A program made the translations under genes and the position numbers. Positions 43,241-54,335 of a stretch of DNA of 64,000 nucleotides are shown here, piece after piece (position 1 is the stretch's first letter; each line of letters begins with the position of its first letter). Where the stretch lies: the NCBI RefSeq assembly GCF_035046485.1, contig NC_085137.1, positions 477,673,396 through 477,737,395 of the forward strand, given 5' to 3'. The DNA is from Aedes albopictus. Its lineage: Eukaryota; Arthropoda; Insecta; Diptera; Culicidae. The notes under the pieces are model-generated. The model saw only the letters and a program-made list of their open reading frames with translations, made no database searches and had not been told where the DNA came from.

Positions 43241-43385
43241 ATTATTTTTAATCTCTTGACGTTAACCAATTACATGTTTTGACGTCCCATCGTCTGCATC
43301 ATGAGTTGATTGAAGTATTTTTCATATTTTTAACAGTACTTTTCACAAAAATCGAGTTGAAAATATTTTTTTTATCAAATTGATC

Positions 43386-43697
43386 ATCTATATATATAAA
43401 AATGAGTTTGGCTTCCCTTTGAGGCAACAAAAGTCACGAACGGCTGAACCGATCGGGATGACTCTTGCAGGGTTTGATTCGTATTCATGGTGGCTGTGTT
43501 TATATGTAAAAAAAAATTAGGAAAATCAACTAAAAAGAAGAGCAATTGTAAAATTACTGAAATTGTTATGAGCGGGGAAGAAATTCAAAGCGATCACATT
43601 AAAACCAATCTAGAGTGCGGTGCCAAAATGACTCCCCAGCAGTTGTCAAACAATCACAATCAAAAATGGCAGTACAACGTCTGCCGGGACAGCTAGT
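43386..43697 (-). mobile_element. Interspersed repeat, inverted copy
   Basis: This is the reverse complement of 42938-43240, with moderate divergence. The two copies face each other with their TATATA ends inward, about 145 bases apart. Confidence 0.65.
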
Positions 43698-44534
43698 TTG
43701 ATATAAAAAGATCTACTTTATTTTCACCAGAAAATCGTCAACATATGTATTGAAGAATGTAAAATCACAACTACCTTAATAAGAAGAGCAAAGGTATTTA
43801 TCAAAACGCATTTGATATTCTAACCACCGTAGCCATTCAATTGTATGACTATTGGGTAGAGGGTAGGTAGTCATTCGTTTGGGCATAGATATGTTGTCAT
43901 AAGTTTGAAGAAATTCAATACTTTTATTTAGAACTAGCTTTAGTTATAACTCTCGGGAACAATATTTTGTCCTTATGTTTCAATTTTTAGTGATAAAAAC
44001 TCACTGGTTTTTGTAAAAACGTTTTAAAATATTGCCGGAAGAAACCCAGTGCAGTAAAAATTACTGTGGGCTTCTTAATTTTTTTTTAAAATTTTTTTTC
44101 TTGTATTATAGGCAAAATAATTAGTTTTTGTCATGTATTTAAACCACCTTTCCCACTATTGTCCACGAGGGTTTCCACCCCAAAGTGATAGTAAAAAGTC
44201 TAATCTTTCAACTACCGATTGAGCCATCTGCGCCATTTTGCGCCGGAAATAGTTACTTAAGGTGAAAGTACACCTTAAAATATGACAAATTTGCCTATAA
44301 CTTTTTTGTTTTAAGATATAATGACTTGACAATGTGATGTGCACTAACATCGCGAGTCTCAAGCTCATGGAATTTTCATGTGCTCACAGCCAACTTTTCT
44401 CAAGCTCGTATTGAGATTTGTGCGTACATATACTCTGAACAAAACAAATCAATTTCGATCGCCTCAATCGCCATTAACTTGCATACAAGTTCTTGTACAC
44501 AAGTTTAAGTGACTGCGTAATGGGAAAAGGTTTT

Positions 44535-46077
44535 TCAGATTGACTGTTGACTGCTGTTCCCCTCGCAAACTGGGCAGCGATGGCGCTGGCTGACGGCTTT
44601 CCTCTCCTCACTGGGGCTCCTGCAGAAGGGCTCTCCAATATGATAGATGGCACGTACTCCGTAGAAAGAGTACCCAGGTACATGAACCCAAATGGAGGTT
44701 TCGGAAAACTGGTGGTTCTTAGGATGCAACCAGTGAATGGGAGGATGGAAGACCACCGCTTCACGCTTCGCAAATCTATCGAGCACTGCATAAACGACAA
44801 AACCGAAGGAGCAATCTCCAAGGCCCAAGGAAGAACATATGCCCTGAAAGTGCGAAGTAAGCATCATATCGAAAAGCTGCTAGTCATGAACCATCTGAAC
44901 GACGGAACCAGAGTAAAAGTGACATATCATCCTGGACTAAATTCAACCAAGTGCGTTATTACCTGCAAGGATCTCACCAAAATTAAGAATGATGCCAAAA
45001 TTGTCGATTGACTCAGGGACCAGCAGGTCATAGACGTACGAAAGATAACCCGAAGAACAAGCGAAGGCAGAGAACCCACCGCTACGGTAATTTTAACCGT
45101 TAGCGGAACCACCCGACCGGATCATGTGGACATTGGATATCAACGCATCATAACTAGGCCGTACTACCCCGCCACAATAATGATGTGCCATCAGTGCTTC
45201 GAATTTGGGCGCACCAAAGCAAGATGTAAACACGAAAATGCGACGTGCGGATATTGTGGGGATACCCACACATTGGCGGAAGGAGAAAGGTGCACAAAAC
45301 CTGCTTACTGTACACGATGCAAGTCAAGTGACCATCCAGTTGGAAGCAGAAGATGCCCTTTTTTTATCAAGAAGAGGACTACATCCAGCACATACGGATT
45401 GACAAAGGCATTTCATACCGTGAAGCCAGCAGCATTTTTTAGGCTAACACCGGCACTCGCTCCTATGCAGGTGTTACTGCAAACAGCAAAAACCAGGCAA
45501 TAATTGACCTAGCAGCCCAGGTAGAAAAGCTCAACGGCATAATGGCAATAAAGGACGCTCAAATCAAATCCCTACAATCTCAAGCCACATCTAGCTCCAC
45601 TACCCGATTCAACGACGACTACGAAAAGCTGCTGAACTTGGTAACAAAAATGCAAGCTGATATGGAGCTGATGACAAGCGAATTCAGATACTCGAGACAG
45701 CCAATAAATTGTAAAACAGAATTGACCAAGTGAGAAAACATGGCACCATCGAGGACCTCATAGCATGAGTGTCCACACTTGAAAGCACATCGTCCCAAAA
45801 GGATAAAGAAATTGAAGCTCTCCAGAAGGAAAACAAAAGTACAGAAACATGCTTGGATTTAAGGAACGAAAACCACAGCGGCAAAGAAAAGTCCTTCGAA
45901 CTACCCTACGACACACCTCTCGCATACCAGGTAACCAAACCTAACAAATCTGCCGAATCTTCAGAACCGAAACCCAAGGGAGCAAAACCAAAATTTAAAA
46001 AAGTTTGCAGCAATACCGCAATGCCGAGTTCCCACTGGTGTCCAAGGTGCAAGCTCATTTCGCATACTGACCTTTAG
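44535..46077 (+). pseudogene. Non-LTR retrotransposon ORF1 (gag-like, zinc knuckles), decayed
   Basis: The first frame (44547-45011) encodes an RNA-binding-like region and stops at TGA 45009-45011; the same frame resumes and runs to about 45503. It includes three cysteine motifs: CHQCFEFGRTKARC (the usual His after Gly is Arg), CGYCGDTHTLAEGERC and CTRCKSSDHPVGSRRC. After a frameshift near 45440, coiled-coil-like segments follow (IDLAAQVEKLNGIMAIKDAQ; KDKEIEALQKENK) to 46077. Three zinc knuckles are typical of ORF1 in the I/LOA/Jockey-type clades. No ORF2 follows, so this is a fragment. Confidence 0.7.
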
Positions 46078-46084
46078 CTTCCCT

Positions 46085-46430
46085 AATTTAACGAACTTAT
46101 TTACGTCCGGTTCAGGTAGCTGTACCAAGGCTACCTGTGTGCCTATCAGGCCCATCCGCAGACGAACGGCTGTGGTGGCCACCTGCACCTCGCACTGTTG
46201 CTGCAATACCGTGATGATCTCTTCCGCTTCGGTGATCTCTCTAGGTTCTTTACCGTCAGAGTCGCCTCCACTGTAAGACCCCTTCGCCAAGGACCTCTTC
46301 TTCCAAAACTTTTTTAGGCGGCGCCCTTGCGCTCCTGGTCGCGCTTGAGCTCGAGGATCATTTATTAAAAAAAAAGACACTACACCGTCTTCAACCAGGC
46401 AGAGGTTGCACAAACTGAACGATAACTAGC
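46085..46430 (-). pseudogene. Possible ORF1 fragment of another non-LTR element
   Basis: On the minus strand the peptide ITVLQQQCEVQVATTAV, followed by LRMGLIGTQVALVQLPEPDV and a KLGKLKV-like end, resembles the block that precedes the zinc knuckles in R1-like ORF1 proteins. It is short and has no neighbours that would confirm it. Confidence 0.4.
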
Positions 46431-46504
46431 GTGGGACAACTTACAACACACGAAACACCCTGTAGTCCAATGGAGCGTTTTCCGTTTGACGAAAAGTTTT
46501 CACT

Positions 46505-46575
46505 GACCGAGGCTTCGAACGCCTAGTAGACGGATGACGCCGCTAACCGCACGGCCACGAAGCTCACCTTTAGTC
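46505..46575 (-). repeat. tRNA-like module (SINE head)
   Basis: On the minus strand: box A-like TGGCCGTGCGGTTAGCG and box B-like GGCGTTCGAAGCC, correctly spaced. The GAGCTTCGTGGC start is shared with 51225-51288, so this is a dispersed SINE head rather than a tRNA gene. Confidence 0.5.
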
Positions 46576-46985
46576 CGTACGAGTACATTTAATACTGTGT
46601 ACGTCGCTCTTGGATCCACGAGCTTGGCGTCGCTTCCCATTCCCTTTAGGACGTCCGAGTACTTAGGGTTGTTGTCCGGAATTCTTGTAACGTGCCCGGC
46701 CCACCGTATCCTTCCGGCTTTGGCCACCTTCTGGATGCTGGGTTCGCCATAAAGTGCAGCGTGCTCGTGGTTCATCCTTCTCCGCCACACACCGTTTTCC
46801 TGCACCCCGCCGAAGATCGTCCTTAGCACGCGTTGCTCGAAAACTCCGAGTGCTTGCAGGTCCTCCTCGAGCATGGCCCATGTTTCGTGTCCATAAAGCC
46901 CGGTCTTATTAGCGTTTTGTACATGGTGCATTTGGTGCGTGGGTGAATTTTTTTTTTTTACCACAGCTTCTTCTGGAGCTCGTGA

Positions 46986-47596
46986 GGGACTAAATGGGCT
47001 GTAGTAACGAGCATGGTGACGTCATATTTGGGTATGGTGATGTCATACTTTCCCTCTCCGGTATGTTGGATCTGTGAGTCTATTTATAGAGGAGCTACCA
47101 ATATGAAGAACCATTTCAGCATTTCAGCATATATTGCCCCTCACTTCAAGTGCTGCGATGGCCTCACTGGTAAAAACGACGAGCTCCTGTTCTAGGTTCT
47201 AGCCGTCCTAGGTTCGAATCCCTGGGTTTTATGTATACCATGTGGAGAAGTTTTTTGATGCCAGTAACTTTTTACTATAAATAAAATGTCACTCTAAAAA
47301 TTTATTACCCAAAAATGAGATAATTTTTACACTACTTAGTTTTTACCCAATATATTTATAACTGCTTTATAACAACATGTGATATAATTTGATTGATTTT
47401 TGTATCTTATTTTGTTATAAGCTTGCTATTATTGTATCAAGCCCTGTTATAATAATGCAATGACTAGAGCAATTTTAGTTATATATTTTGTTATTTTAAC
47501 ACCTAACCGGCGAATTTTATAACTCATTCTGTTATGAAAAATCTTTGAAATAAATAACTTAATCGGTTATAATTTTGTTATGCCTTTCTGATCGGG
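46986..47596. mobile_element. TTATAAC-rich MITE in antisense RTE-B
   Basis: It separates RTE-B sequence ...TTCTGGAGCTCG from TAGTAGGCCCG.... The right end (complement CCCGATCAGAAAGGCATAAC), followed by TA, resembles the end of the element at 51356-51808 (CCCGACTARAA). The left end GGGACTAAA is degraded. Many TTATAA/GTTATAA motifs fill the 3' half. Confidence 0.55.
47157..47232 (+). repeat. tRNA-like module inside the insert
   Basis: Box A-like TGGCCTCACTGGTAAAAACG and box B-like AGGTTCGAATCCCT at tRNA spacing, with a distal arm CCTAGGTTCGAATCCCTGGG. It is not a full cloverleaf and is probably a SINE head. Confidence 0.45.
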
Positions 47597-50363
47597 TAGT
47601 AGGCCCGATTTCCGCTGATGATGCGCCTTCGAATTTCACGACTCACGTTATTGTCAGCCGTCAGTAAGGATCCGAGATAGACGGATTCCTCCACCACCTC
47701 GAAAGTATCCTCGCCTATCGTAACATTACTACCCAGACAGATCCGGTCGTGTTCGGTTCCGCCTACCAGCATGTACTTTGTTTTTGAGGCATTCACCACC
47801 AGTCCGACCTTTGCTGCTTCGCGATTCAGGCGGGTGTACAGCTCAGCCACCGTTCCAAATGTTCTGGCAATAATGTCCATGTCGTCCGCAAAGCACACAA
47901 ATTGACCGGATTTTGTGAAAATCGTTCCCCGGCTGTTGAGCCTGGCTCGTCGCATCAAACCTTCCAGAGCGATGTTGAATAGTAGGCATGAGAGTCCATC
48001 ACCTTGTCGCAGTCCCCGGCGAGATTCGAATGAACTGGATAGTTCACCCGAAACCCTTGCGCAGTTTTGCACACCGTCCATCGTTGCTTTAATCAGTCTA
48101 GTCAGCTTCCAAGAAAAGTCGTTTTCGTCCATGATTCTCCTTAGCTCTGCGCGGTCGATATTGTCGTATGCCACCTTGAAGTCGATGAACAGGTGATGAG
48201 TTGGGACCTGATATTCACGGCATTTCTGGAGGACTTGCCGTACGATAAAAATCTGGTCCATTGTCGACCGGCCGTCGATGAAGCCGGCTTGATAACTTCC
48301 CACGAAGTTTTTTTAGGTTTAGGTGACAGACGACGGAAGATGATGTGGGATAGCACTTTTTAGACAGCATTCAAAATAGTGATCGCCCTGAAGTTCTCAC
48401 ATTCCAAATGGTCGGCTTTATTGTGAATGGGACAGATTACCCCTTCCTTCCACTCCTCCGGTAGCTGTTCGGTTTCCCAGATCCTGACTATAAGCCGATG
48501 CATACATGTGGCCAACTTTTCTGGGTCCATCTTGATGAGTTCAGCAGAAATACCATCCTTACCAGCTGCTTTGTTGGTTTTGAGCTGATGAATGGCATCC
48601 TTAACTTCCCTCAGCGTGAGAGTTGGTTTATTTCGGTCTTCCGCTGCACTGGCGTCGTCGTTTCCTCCATTGCGGTGGTCTCCCATGCCTTCATTCTCCA
48701 CGCCATTCAGGTGCTGATTGAAGTGCTGCTTCCACCTTTCGATCACCTCACGTCCGTCCGTCAAGAGGCCTCCGTCTTTATCCCTGCATATTTCGGCACG
48801 CGGCACGAAGCCGTTGCGGGATGCGTTGAGCTTCTGATAGAACTTCCGTGTTTCTTGGGAACGGCACAGCAGTTCCATTTCTTCGCATTCTGCTTCTTCC
48901 AGGCGGCGCTTTTTCTTCTGGGTCCCTTGCTGCAGCATTACCGCCCTCGCTGCGTTCTTCGCCGCCAAAACCGTTCTGCACTCTTCGTCGAGCCATTCGT
49001 TCCGTCGATTCCGTTCCACGTATCCGATGGTGCTCTTGGCTGCGTCGTTGATGGCTGCTTTCCCTGTACTCCAGCAGTCCTGTAGAGGGGCCTCATCGAG
49101 CTCGCCCTCATCTGGCAACGCGGCCTCGAGATTCTGCGCGTATGCTGAGGCGACATCCGGTTGTTTCAGTCGCTCTAGGTTGTACTGTGGCGGTCGCCGG
49201 TACCGTACATTGTTGATGATGGACAGTTTTGGGTGCAGTTTGACCATCACCAGATAGGGGTCGGAGTCGATGTTGGCGCCGCGGTAGTTCCTGACGTCGA
49301 TAATGTCGGAGAAGTGCTTTCCGTCAATCAGAACGTAGTCAATTTGAGATTCCGTCTGCTGCGGTGATCTCCAGGTGTAACGATAAGGGAGGCTGTGTTG
49401 GAAAAAGGTGCTACGTATGGCCTTCAATGGCGCTGAACTCGCCAATCGTCGGTCTGAATTCCTCCTCCTCGCCTACCTGAGCGATTAATTCTACTATGAT
49501 GATCTTGATGTTGTGGCTTGGACACGGTGATCGTACGCGCGTTCGAGCTGCGCGTAAAATGCGTCCTTGTCTTCATCAGTGCTTCCGGAGTGTGGGCTGT
49601 GTACGTTTATTATGCTGAAGTTGAAGAATCGGCCGTTGATCCTTAACCTTCATATTCTATCGTCGATCGGCCACCAACCGATAACGCGCCTCTGCATATC
49701 ACCCATCACGAAGAAAACTGTTCCCTGCTCGCGTGTGTTGCCGAAGCTTTGGTAGATGGTATGATTACCTCTAAACGTTCGCACCATGGATCCTGTCCAA
49801 CACACCTCCTGCAGCGCTACGATGCCGAGCCCGCGGTCCTTCAGTAGATCGGCGAATATGCGGGTGCTCCCAATGAAGTTGAGAGATCGGCGATTCCACG
49901 TATCCAGTTTCCAATCGCAAGTCGTTTTTGTTCGCTGTGGTCGTTGCCGTTGGTCTCGGTTCGTATTATTCTGTTGCTAATTTTCCGTTACAATGGTTTT
50001 TTACGGCTGGCTCGTAGGGCCAGACACCAACCCCTTACTTTCCGGAGGACCATAGTGCACAGTTGAGCTTAGAGTCCTTCCCTGGCACTTGGACGTAGAT
50101 CAGCCGCCCCTTACATGGTGATCAGACGCTGTTGTGAGCCGCTCCTCCTGGAGAACAGACACTCAGGTTTGCCGAAGCAAACCCCCTTTCCCCTGTCAGC
50201 CTATGACCAAAGTTCCCACCGGAGGTTTCCCGATCTTCCCTAAGGTTGCTCATAGTTTCCGGCCGGTACCACGAGGAGGTAGGTATAGGAGTTGCTGGGT
50301 AGAGGCTAGTGGATCACAATTGGATCTGAGTAGCGCAGCATACCCAGCCTTTACCGTACCGTA

Positions 50364-50476
50364 GGTCGATCAAGTGGAGGACGATTTGCGGACGCCATGG
50401 ATCGAGTAGACTGAAGACGACTCCCACGTACAGCAGAGGACACTCAGGCCTTATTCTGACCGGTAAGGCAAGTAAG
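50364..50476 (+). mobile_element. RTE-A 3'-terminal fragment
   Basis: It matches the last 110 bases of RTE-A (AAGTGGAGGACGATTTGCGG ... TACAGCAGAGGACACTCAGG) and ends in GACCGGTAAGGCAAGTAAG. It abuts the 5' end of the antisense RTE-B. Confidence 0.75.
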
Positions 50477-51224
50477 ATTTATGGCAGTTCTCAAAACCTT
50501 AACTAACTAGACTAATTGATCATCAAAATGTTGTTTGAGATGAGATCCACTTCGACCCCAGTTGTACCTCGTGGAATCAATCCTTACCACACGAGATCTG
50601 TGCTAAGTTCACTAGCTTAACCTTTCAGTACTCGCTCCAAGTTTTGTAACGCGAGCAGTCGCGCGTTGTACTTTGTACAACACCCATTCATTCTGAAATA
50701 TCCAAGGATCCTGATTGTTTAGAGGAGGACTGTCTTTATAAAAGTTGTTGTAAATTTCATGGGCTACTTGATGCTGACAAAGTTGATTCGTAATACGTCC
50801 ACTAGGCGGCGCTAGTGAGCAATATCATGTTATATCTTATATCTCAGGATCCTGGTGTCTTAGAAAGATGGTGTCTTCGGCAAAGTTGTTTGGTAGGTAA
50901 ACGGCTTACAGATTATTGGCCGTTTAATTGGAAATTCCACCACTAGGCGGCACTAGTGAGCAAATAAACTTTATATCCTATGTATCTCGGGAACCTGATA
51001 ACTTAGAAAGATGGTGTCTTCGACAAAGTTGTTTGGTAGGTCAAGTACTTATGGATGATTCGCAGTTTAATTTGAAATTTTATCACTTGGCTGCGCTACT
51101 GAGCACGTAAATATTATATATTATGTATCTCTGGACCCTTATTATATAGAAAGATAGTGTCTTCGGCAAAGATGTGTCAAGAACTCAACACTAGACCATG
51201 CAAACAACATACATTACATGCACC

Positions 51225-51288
51225 AGTGGATAGCATGGTGCGGTTACACGCTTGACAACGCTAACCGAACCGCCACGAAGCTCCACTT
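51225..51288 (-). repeat. tRNA-like module (SINE head)
   Basis: The minus strand reads GAGCTTCGTGGCGGTTCGGT then TAGCG, matching the head at 46505-46575. It interrupts the satellite array. Confidence 0.45.
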
Positions 51289-51355
51289 TACTCAGAAAGA
51301 TGGTGTCTTTGGCAAAGTTGTTTGGTAGATCAAAGACCAAATGGAGGGAAAGTTA

Positions 51356-51808
51356 CCCGACTAAAAGATTCTAACAAAAATATAACATAATTATAACAAA
51401 CTATGATATGTATAACTCATTGTGATATAATCATGTTTAACATCATTGGTGTTTAAAAATATTATAACTAAATTGTATCATATTATGTTATAAATGTTGT
51501 TCAACAACTCATTGTGAAATAATTTAGTTCTGATTCTTTGACATTCAGAACATCATTTTACACAATTGTACCAAAATATGATAGAAACTAGTTTTCTTGA
51601 AGCTTAAATTTATATCATATTGTGTTATAATTCTGTTCTGATTATAACAAAATAGGTTATTATTTTGATTAGACCGGTGTACTTTTTGTTACAGTTTTAG
51701 TTAATTTAACATCATCCTGCATCTAGTTTATAACAAAATAAATTATAGAAAAATTTTATATCATCATAGCACAATGTGTTATAAACTTGATATATTTTTC
51801 TAGTCGGG
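51356..51808. mobile_element. 453-bp TA-flanked MITE, CCCGACTA ends
   Basis: CCCGACTAAAAGATTC at the left and the complement CCCGACTAGAAAAATA at the right, with TA at 51354-51355 and 51809-51810. TATAAC/GTTATA motifs are repeated throughout. It inserted into the forward satellite array. Confidence 0.75.
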
Positions 51809-52399
51809 TACCTCTCGTGCCGACTTTCTAAAAGATCGAAAACTTACAGATAGTTGTCCGTTTGAATCGAAATTTCACCACTAGATGACGCTAGTGAACA
51901 TAAAAAAATGTATATGCAATAGTTCTCAGGATCCTGGTTATTAGAAGAGAGATGGTGGTTTCGGAAAAGTTGTCAAATAGGTTAAGTGCATTTGGTTGAT
52001 GGGTCGTTGAAATCAATATTTCGCCAGTAAGTGGTGCTAATGAGTATGCAAATTTTATATCTCATATACCTCCGAGTCTGATTACCTGGGAAGTTGATAT
52101 CTTTGGCAAGGTTGGTTGGTAGATCAAGGGCTTTCAGTTGATTGACTATTTGATTCGTGCTTCTGCCACCAGTTGTAAATTTGCAAAAGCATGAACGTGT
52201 TATTATTCATCTAGAAAAAAATCAACGAGCTGTAAATTTTTATACTTCCGAAAGTTTTCAAAATTTGAAAATTACACAACTAGTTGATTATAATTTGTTT
52301 AAATTAGCACTTGATTGATTAATTTTACATGAAGTTAAAGCGCTTAGTAAAATATTCAATATCTGACCGTCGTATTTCAATATACTCTATCTCAAGGTT

Positions 52400-53220
52400 G
52401 TCAATGTCACGGGATAAGTACATCCATCCTTTATCCATCAAACAACAATGTCGAAGACATCATCTTTCTAAGTAATCAGGATCTTGAGATATATGAGGTA
52501 TAAAATAGAAATGCTCACTAGTGCCACCTGGATGTGAAATTGCACGTCATATTTGTCTTCATCAGTTAGTGTTTGATCTACTAAACAACTTTTCAGAAGA
52601 CACCAACTTTCTAAGTAATCAGGGTCGTGAGACATATGAGTAAAAATTTGAATACACACTAGCGCCACCTAGATGTGGAGTTTTAAATCATACGGCTCTC
52701 CATCAGTTAGTGTTCGATCTACTAAACAACTTTGCTGACGACATCATCTTTCTAAGTAATCAGGATCTCGAGATATATGAGTTATAATATTTGAGTACTC
52801 ACTTGCGCCACCTGGATGTGGAATTCCACATCATACTTGTCTTCATCAGTTAGTGTTTGATCTACTAAACAACTTTGCAGAAGACACCATCTTTCTAAGT
52901 AATCAGGGTCCTGAGATGCATGAGTTATAAAATTTCAATGCACACTAGCGCCACCTAGATGTGGAGTTTCAAACCAAACGGCTCTCCATCAGTTAGTGTT
53001 TAAACAGCCAAACAACTTTGCCGAAGACACCATCTTTCTAAGTAGTCCGGATCCTGAGTTATATGGGATATAAAAATTACATGCTCACTAGCGCCACCTA
53101 TCGGTTGAAATCTGAATTTCTCAGATCACCTCGCGAAGGCCCTTGATATCCCAAGTAACTTTGCCGAAGACATCATATTTCTAGATCATTTAGATTTTGA
53201 AATACACTAATTCACATTCA
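52400..53220 (-). repeat. 143-bp satellite, inverted array
   Basis: AAACAACTTTGC-type sequence recurs at about 52583, 52723, 52867, 53010 and 53151 (spacing 140-144) with ATCATCTTTCTAAGTAATCA and CTAGCGCCACCTAGATGTGG. It is the reverse complement of the forward array units. Confidence 0.75.
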
Positions 53221-53446
53221 ACTGTCTATCTTATCTTAAATATAGTACGTTCTTCATATTGCGATTTTCAATTTTCCGCATTATAAGGAGTTATACTGTT
53301 TTCAAAAAAGGTCTTATAATATTCCAAATAAGATTCCTGTAGAATACATTTGGGGTTGACATCGATAGAAAAGATGGTTTCAAAGTAATAGTCGATAATT
53401 CTCATGTGTTGTACAAAGTACAACAGCGCGATTAACGGAAGGTTAA

Positions 53447-54004
53447 AAGTTTTGCCTCGCAGAATGCATGGCTTGAACAAATCTGAGCTGGCACATTTTC
53501 CTACGAAAGACAAACCCAAACAACACGAACAAACAAAAATCTGTTTTTGTTGAACGCGGTAGAGAAGAAAAACAATCCCAGTTTATTTGCCGTGTGCGTG
53601 TGTGCATCAGTGCAAACAGAATTGATGCGGCAGATCATCCATGAAAAAAAAAAACCGCGCTTGAAAGTGGAATCCATTTTTCCGGTTTGATTTCTGAATA
53701 ATGGTGCAAAATAATTAAAATTTGATTCAACACGTGGCGTGGGGTGATACGTGTTCGTGTGCGTGGTTGGTTGGTTGTTGCGGGAAAAATTGATCAACAA
53801 AGTGTTACATCTACCTATCAAACGGACGCGGTGGCTAATGCGGACGACCCCCGGCCAAGTACGTGCGCGTGCGGTTACTCTCCGGTGAAACGTGTTAAAG
53901 TTTTCCATTTATTACTGGTGGTAAACGTATCGGAAAATGTGAAAACTGTGAGGGTTTACATTCGAATTGAACTGGGATGTAGTGCGAAGCAATCCGAATG
54001 TAGG
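53447..54004. other. No coding feature; DNA upstream of the GTPase promoter
   Basis: This DNA is not repeat-like by eye and has an A-run at 53644-53653. Open frames here (for example 53744-54073) have no recognised domain. It probably includes proximal promoter sequence of the downstream gene. Confidence 0.4.
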
Positions 54005-54039
54005 TCAGTTTATGGTGCAGAAAATCCGGGAGCAGATGT
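54005..54039 (+). promoter_or_regulatory. Inr + DPE core promoter candidate of the GTPase gene
   Basis: TCAGTT at 54005-54010 matches the insect initiator TCAKTY exactly (A+1 at 54007), and AGATGT at 54034-54039 matches the DPE consensus RGWYVT at exactly +28 to +33. It lies 590 bases upstream of the coding ATG on the same strand. One such match is expected by chance somewhere in a window of this size, so the location is what makes it credible. Confidence 0.4.
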
Positions 54040-54080
54040 GCGCGAGATTGGAAATGGTGCTAGTCGAAATTAAAGTTTAA

Positions 54081-54335
54081 CCACAGACAAACAGACGTAA
54101 CACTCTGATAATTCCCATTGTACACAGATTTAACAGTCTTTTTCAAATTTTGATAGTTGGCCAACTGTCCAACCGTGGCGCTCGCATCGTTTTTGTTCGA
54201 GTTTGACGTTTTCTCACTACCGCCACCTAGTTGGTGGTCGGCCAAACATAGTCCTTTTAGCATTGGGCGAATATGTTTCCGTGACTATGATTTGAATTGA
54301 AAAATGTTCGAAGTGTTACGTCTGTTTGTCTGTGG
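54081..54335. mobile_element. 255-bp MITE in the GTPase 5' UTR or leader intron
   Basis: The ends CCACAGACAAACAGACGTAA and their exact complement (GTTACGTCTGTTTGTCTGTGG side) form a 24-bp perfect inverted repeat. TTTAA flanks both sides (54076-54080, 54336-54340) and looks like a 5-bp target duplication. The short ORF inside is not meaningful. Confidence 0.8.

Larger units (their letters stand above)
42191..44329. repeat. 2.1-kb nested palindrome
   Basis: Outer arms 42191-42510 and 44017-44329 are inverted copies (TCAAGTCATTATATCTTTAA ... CAATATTTTA). Inside lie two inverted copies of a 300-bp repeat. Each outer arm contains TGGCTCAGTCGGTAG (42294-42308), which resembles a tRNA box A, though no box B is clear. 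Whether this is one element or two inverted insertions is open. Confidence 0.7.
46665..50010 (-). pseudogene. RTE-B ORF2 remnants, antisense copy
   Basis: Main open pieces: 49445-48360 (endonuclease C-terminal half to RT start), 48303-47578 (RT with YQAGFIDGRSTMDQ, RRGLRQGDGLSC, CFADDMDII) and 46964-46665 (C-terminal block). The endonuclease catalytic SDH motif reads SDP (NIDSDPYLVM), so this copy would lack the active-site His even without the frameshifts. It keeps TGG where the sense copy has TAG at 26466. Confidence 0.8.
46665..50354 (-). mobile_element. RTE-B non-LTR retrotransposon, antisense, 3'-truncated
   Basis: Reverse complement of 25918-29400, from the shared 5' end at 50354 to a truncation at about 46665, with a 0.6-kb insert (46986-47596). 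It lacks the SINE of the sense copy. Confidence 0.85.
50740..52170 (+). repeat. 143-bp satellite, forward array
   Basis: The phrase CAAAGTTGTTTGG recurs at about 50740, 50881, 51024, 51167 and 51313, a spacing of 141-146, each time followed about 60 bases later by CCACTAGGCGGCGCTAGTGA-like text. The array continues beyond the MITE with more diverged units to about 52170. Confidence 0.75.
50621..53442. mobile_element. 2.8-kb TTAA-flanked palindromic element made of 143-bp satellite
   Basis: TTAA at 50617-50620 and 53443-53446 bound inverted ends: CCTTTCAGTACTCGC... on the left and the complement CCTTCCGTTAATCGCGC on the right, both leading to GTTGTACTTTGTACAACAC. Inside, a satellite of about 143 bp is arrayed in plus orientation (about 50740-52170) and then in minus orientation (about 52400-53220). 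TTAA duplication points to a piggyBac-type non-autonomous element. No transposase. A CCCGACTA-type MITE and a tRNA-like module interrupt the left array. Confidence 0.75.

Noticed and set aside
44474..44867. Minus-strand ORFs of 110-115 codons
   Set aside because: Shadows of the plus-strand ORF1, which has zinc knuckles and continues in one frame.
50740..53220. Repeats with regular spacing, considered as a CRISPR-like array
   Set aside because: The units are contiguous 143-bp satellites without unique spacers, in a eukaryotic genome.
53501..54073. ORFs of 135 codons (minus) and 109 codons (plus) upstream of the GTPase exon
   Set aside because: Peptides are unlike known proteins and lie in probable promoter and leader DNA.
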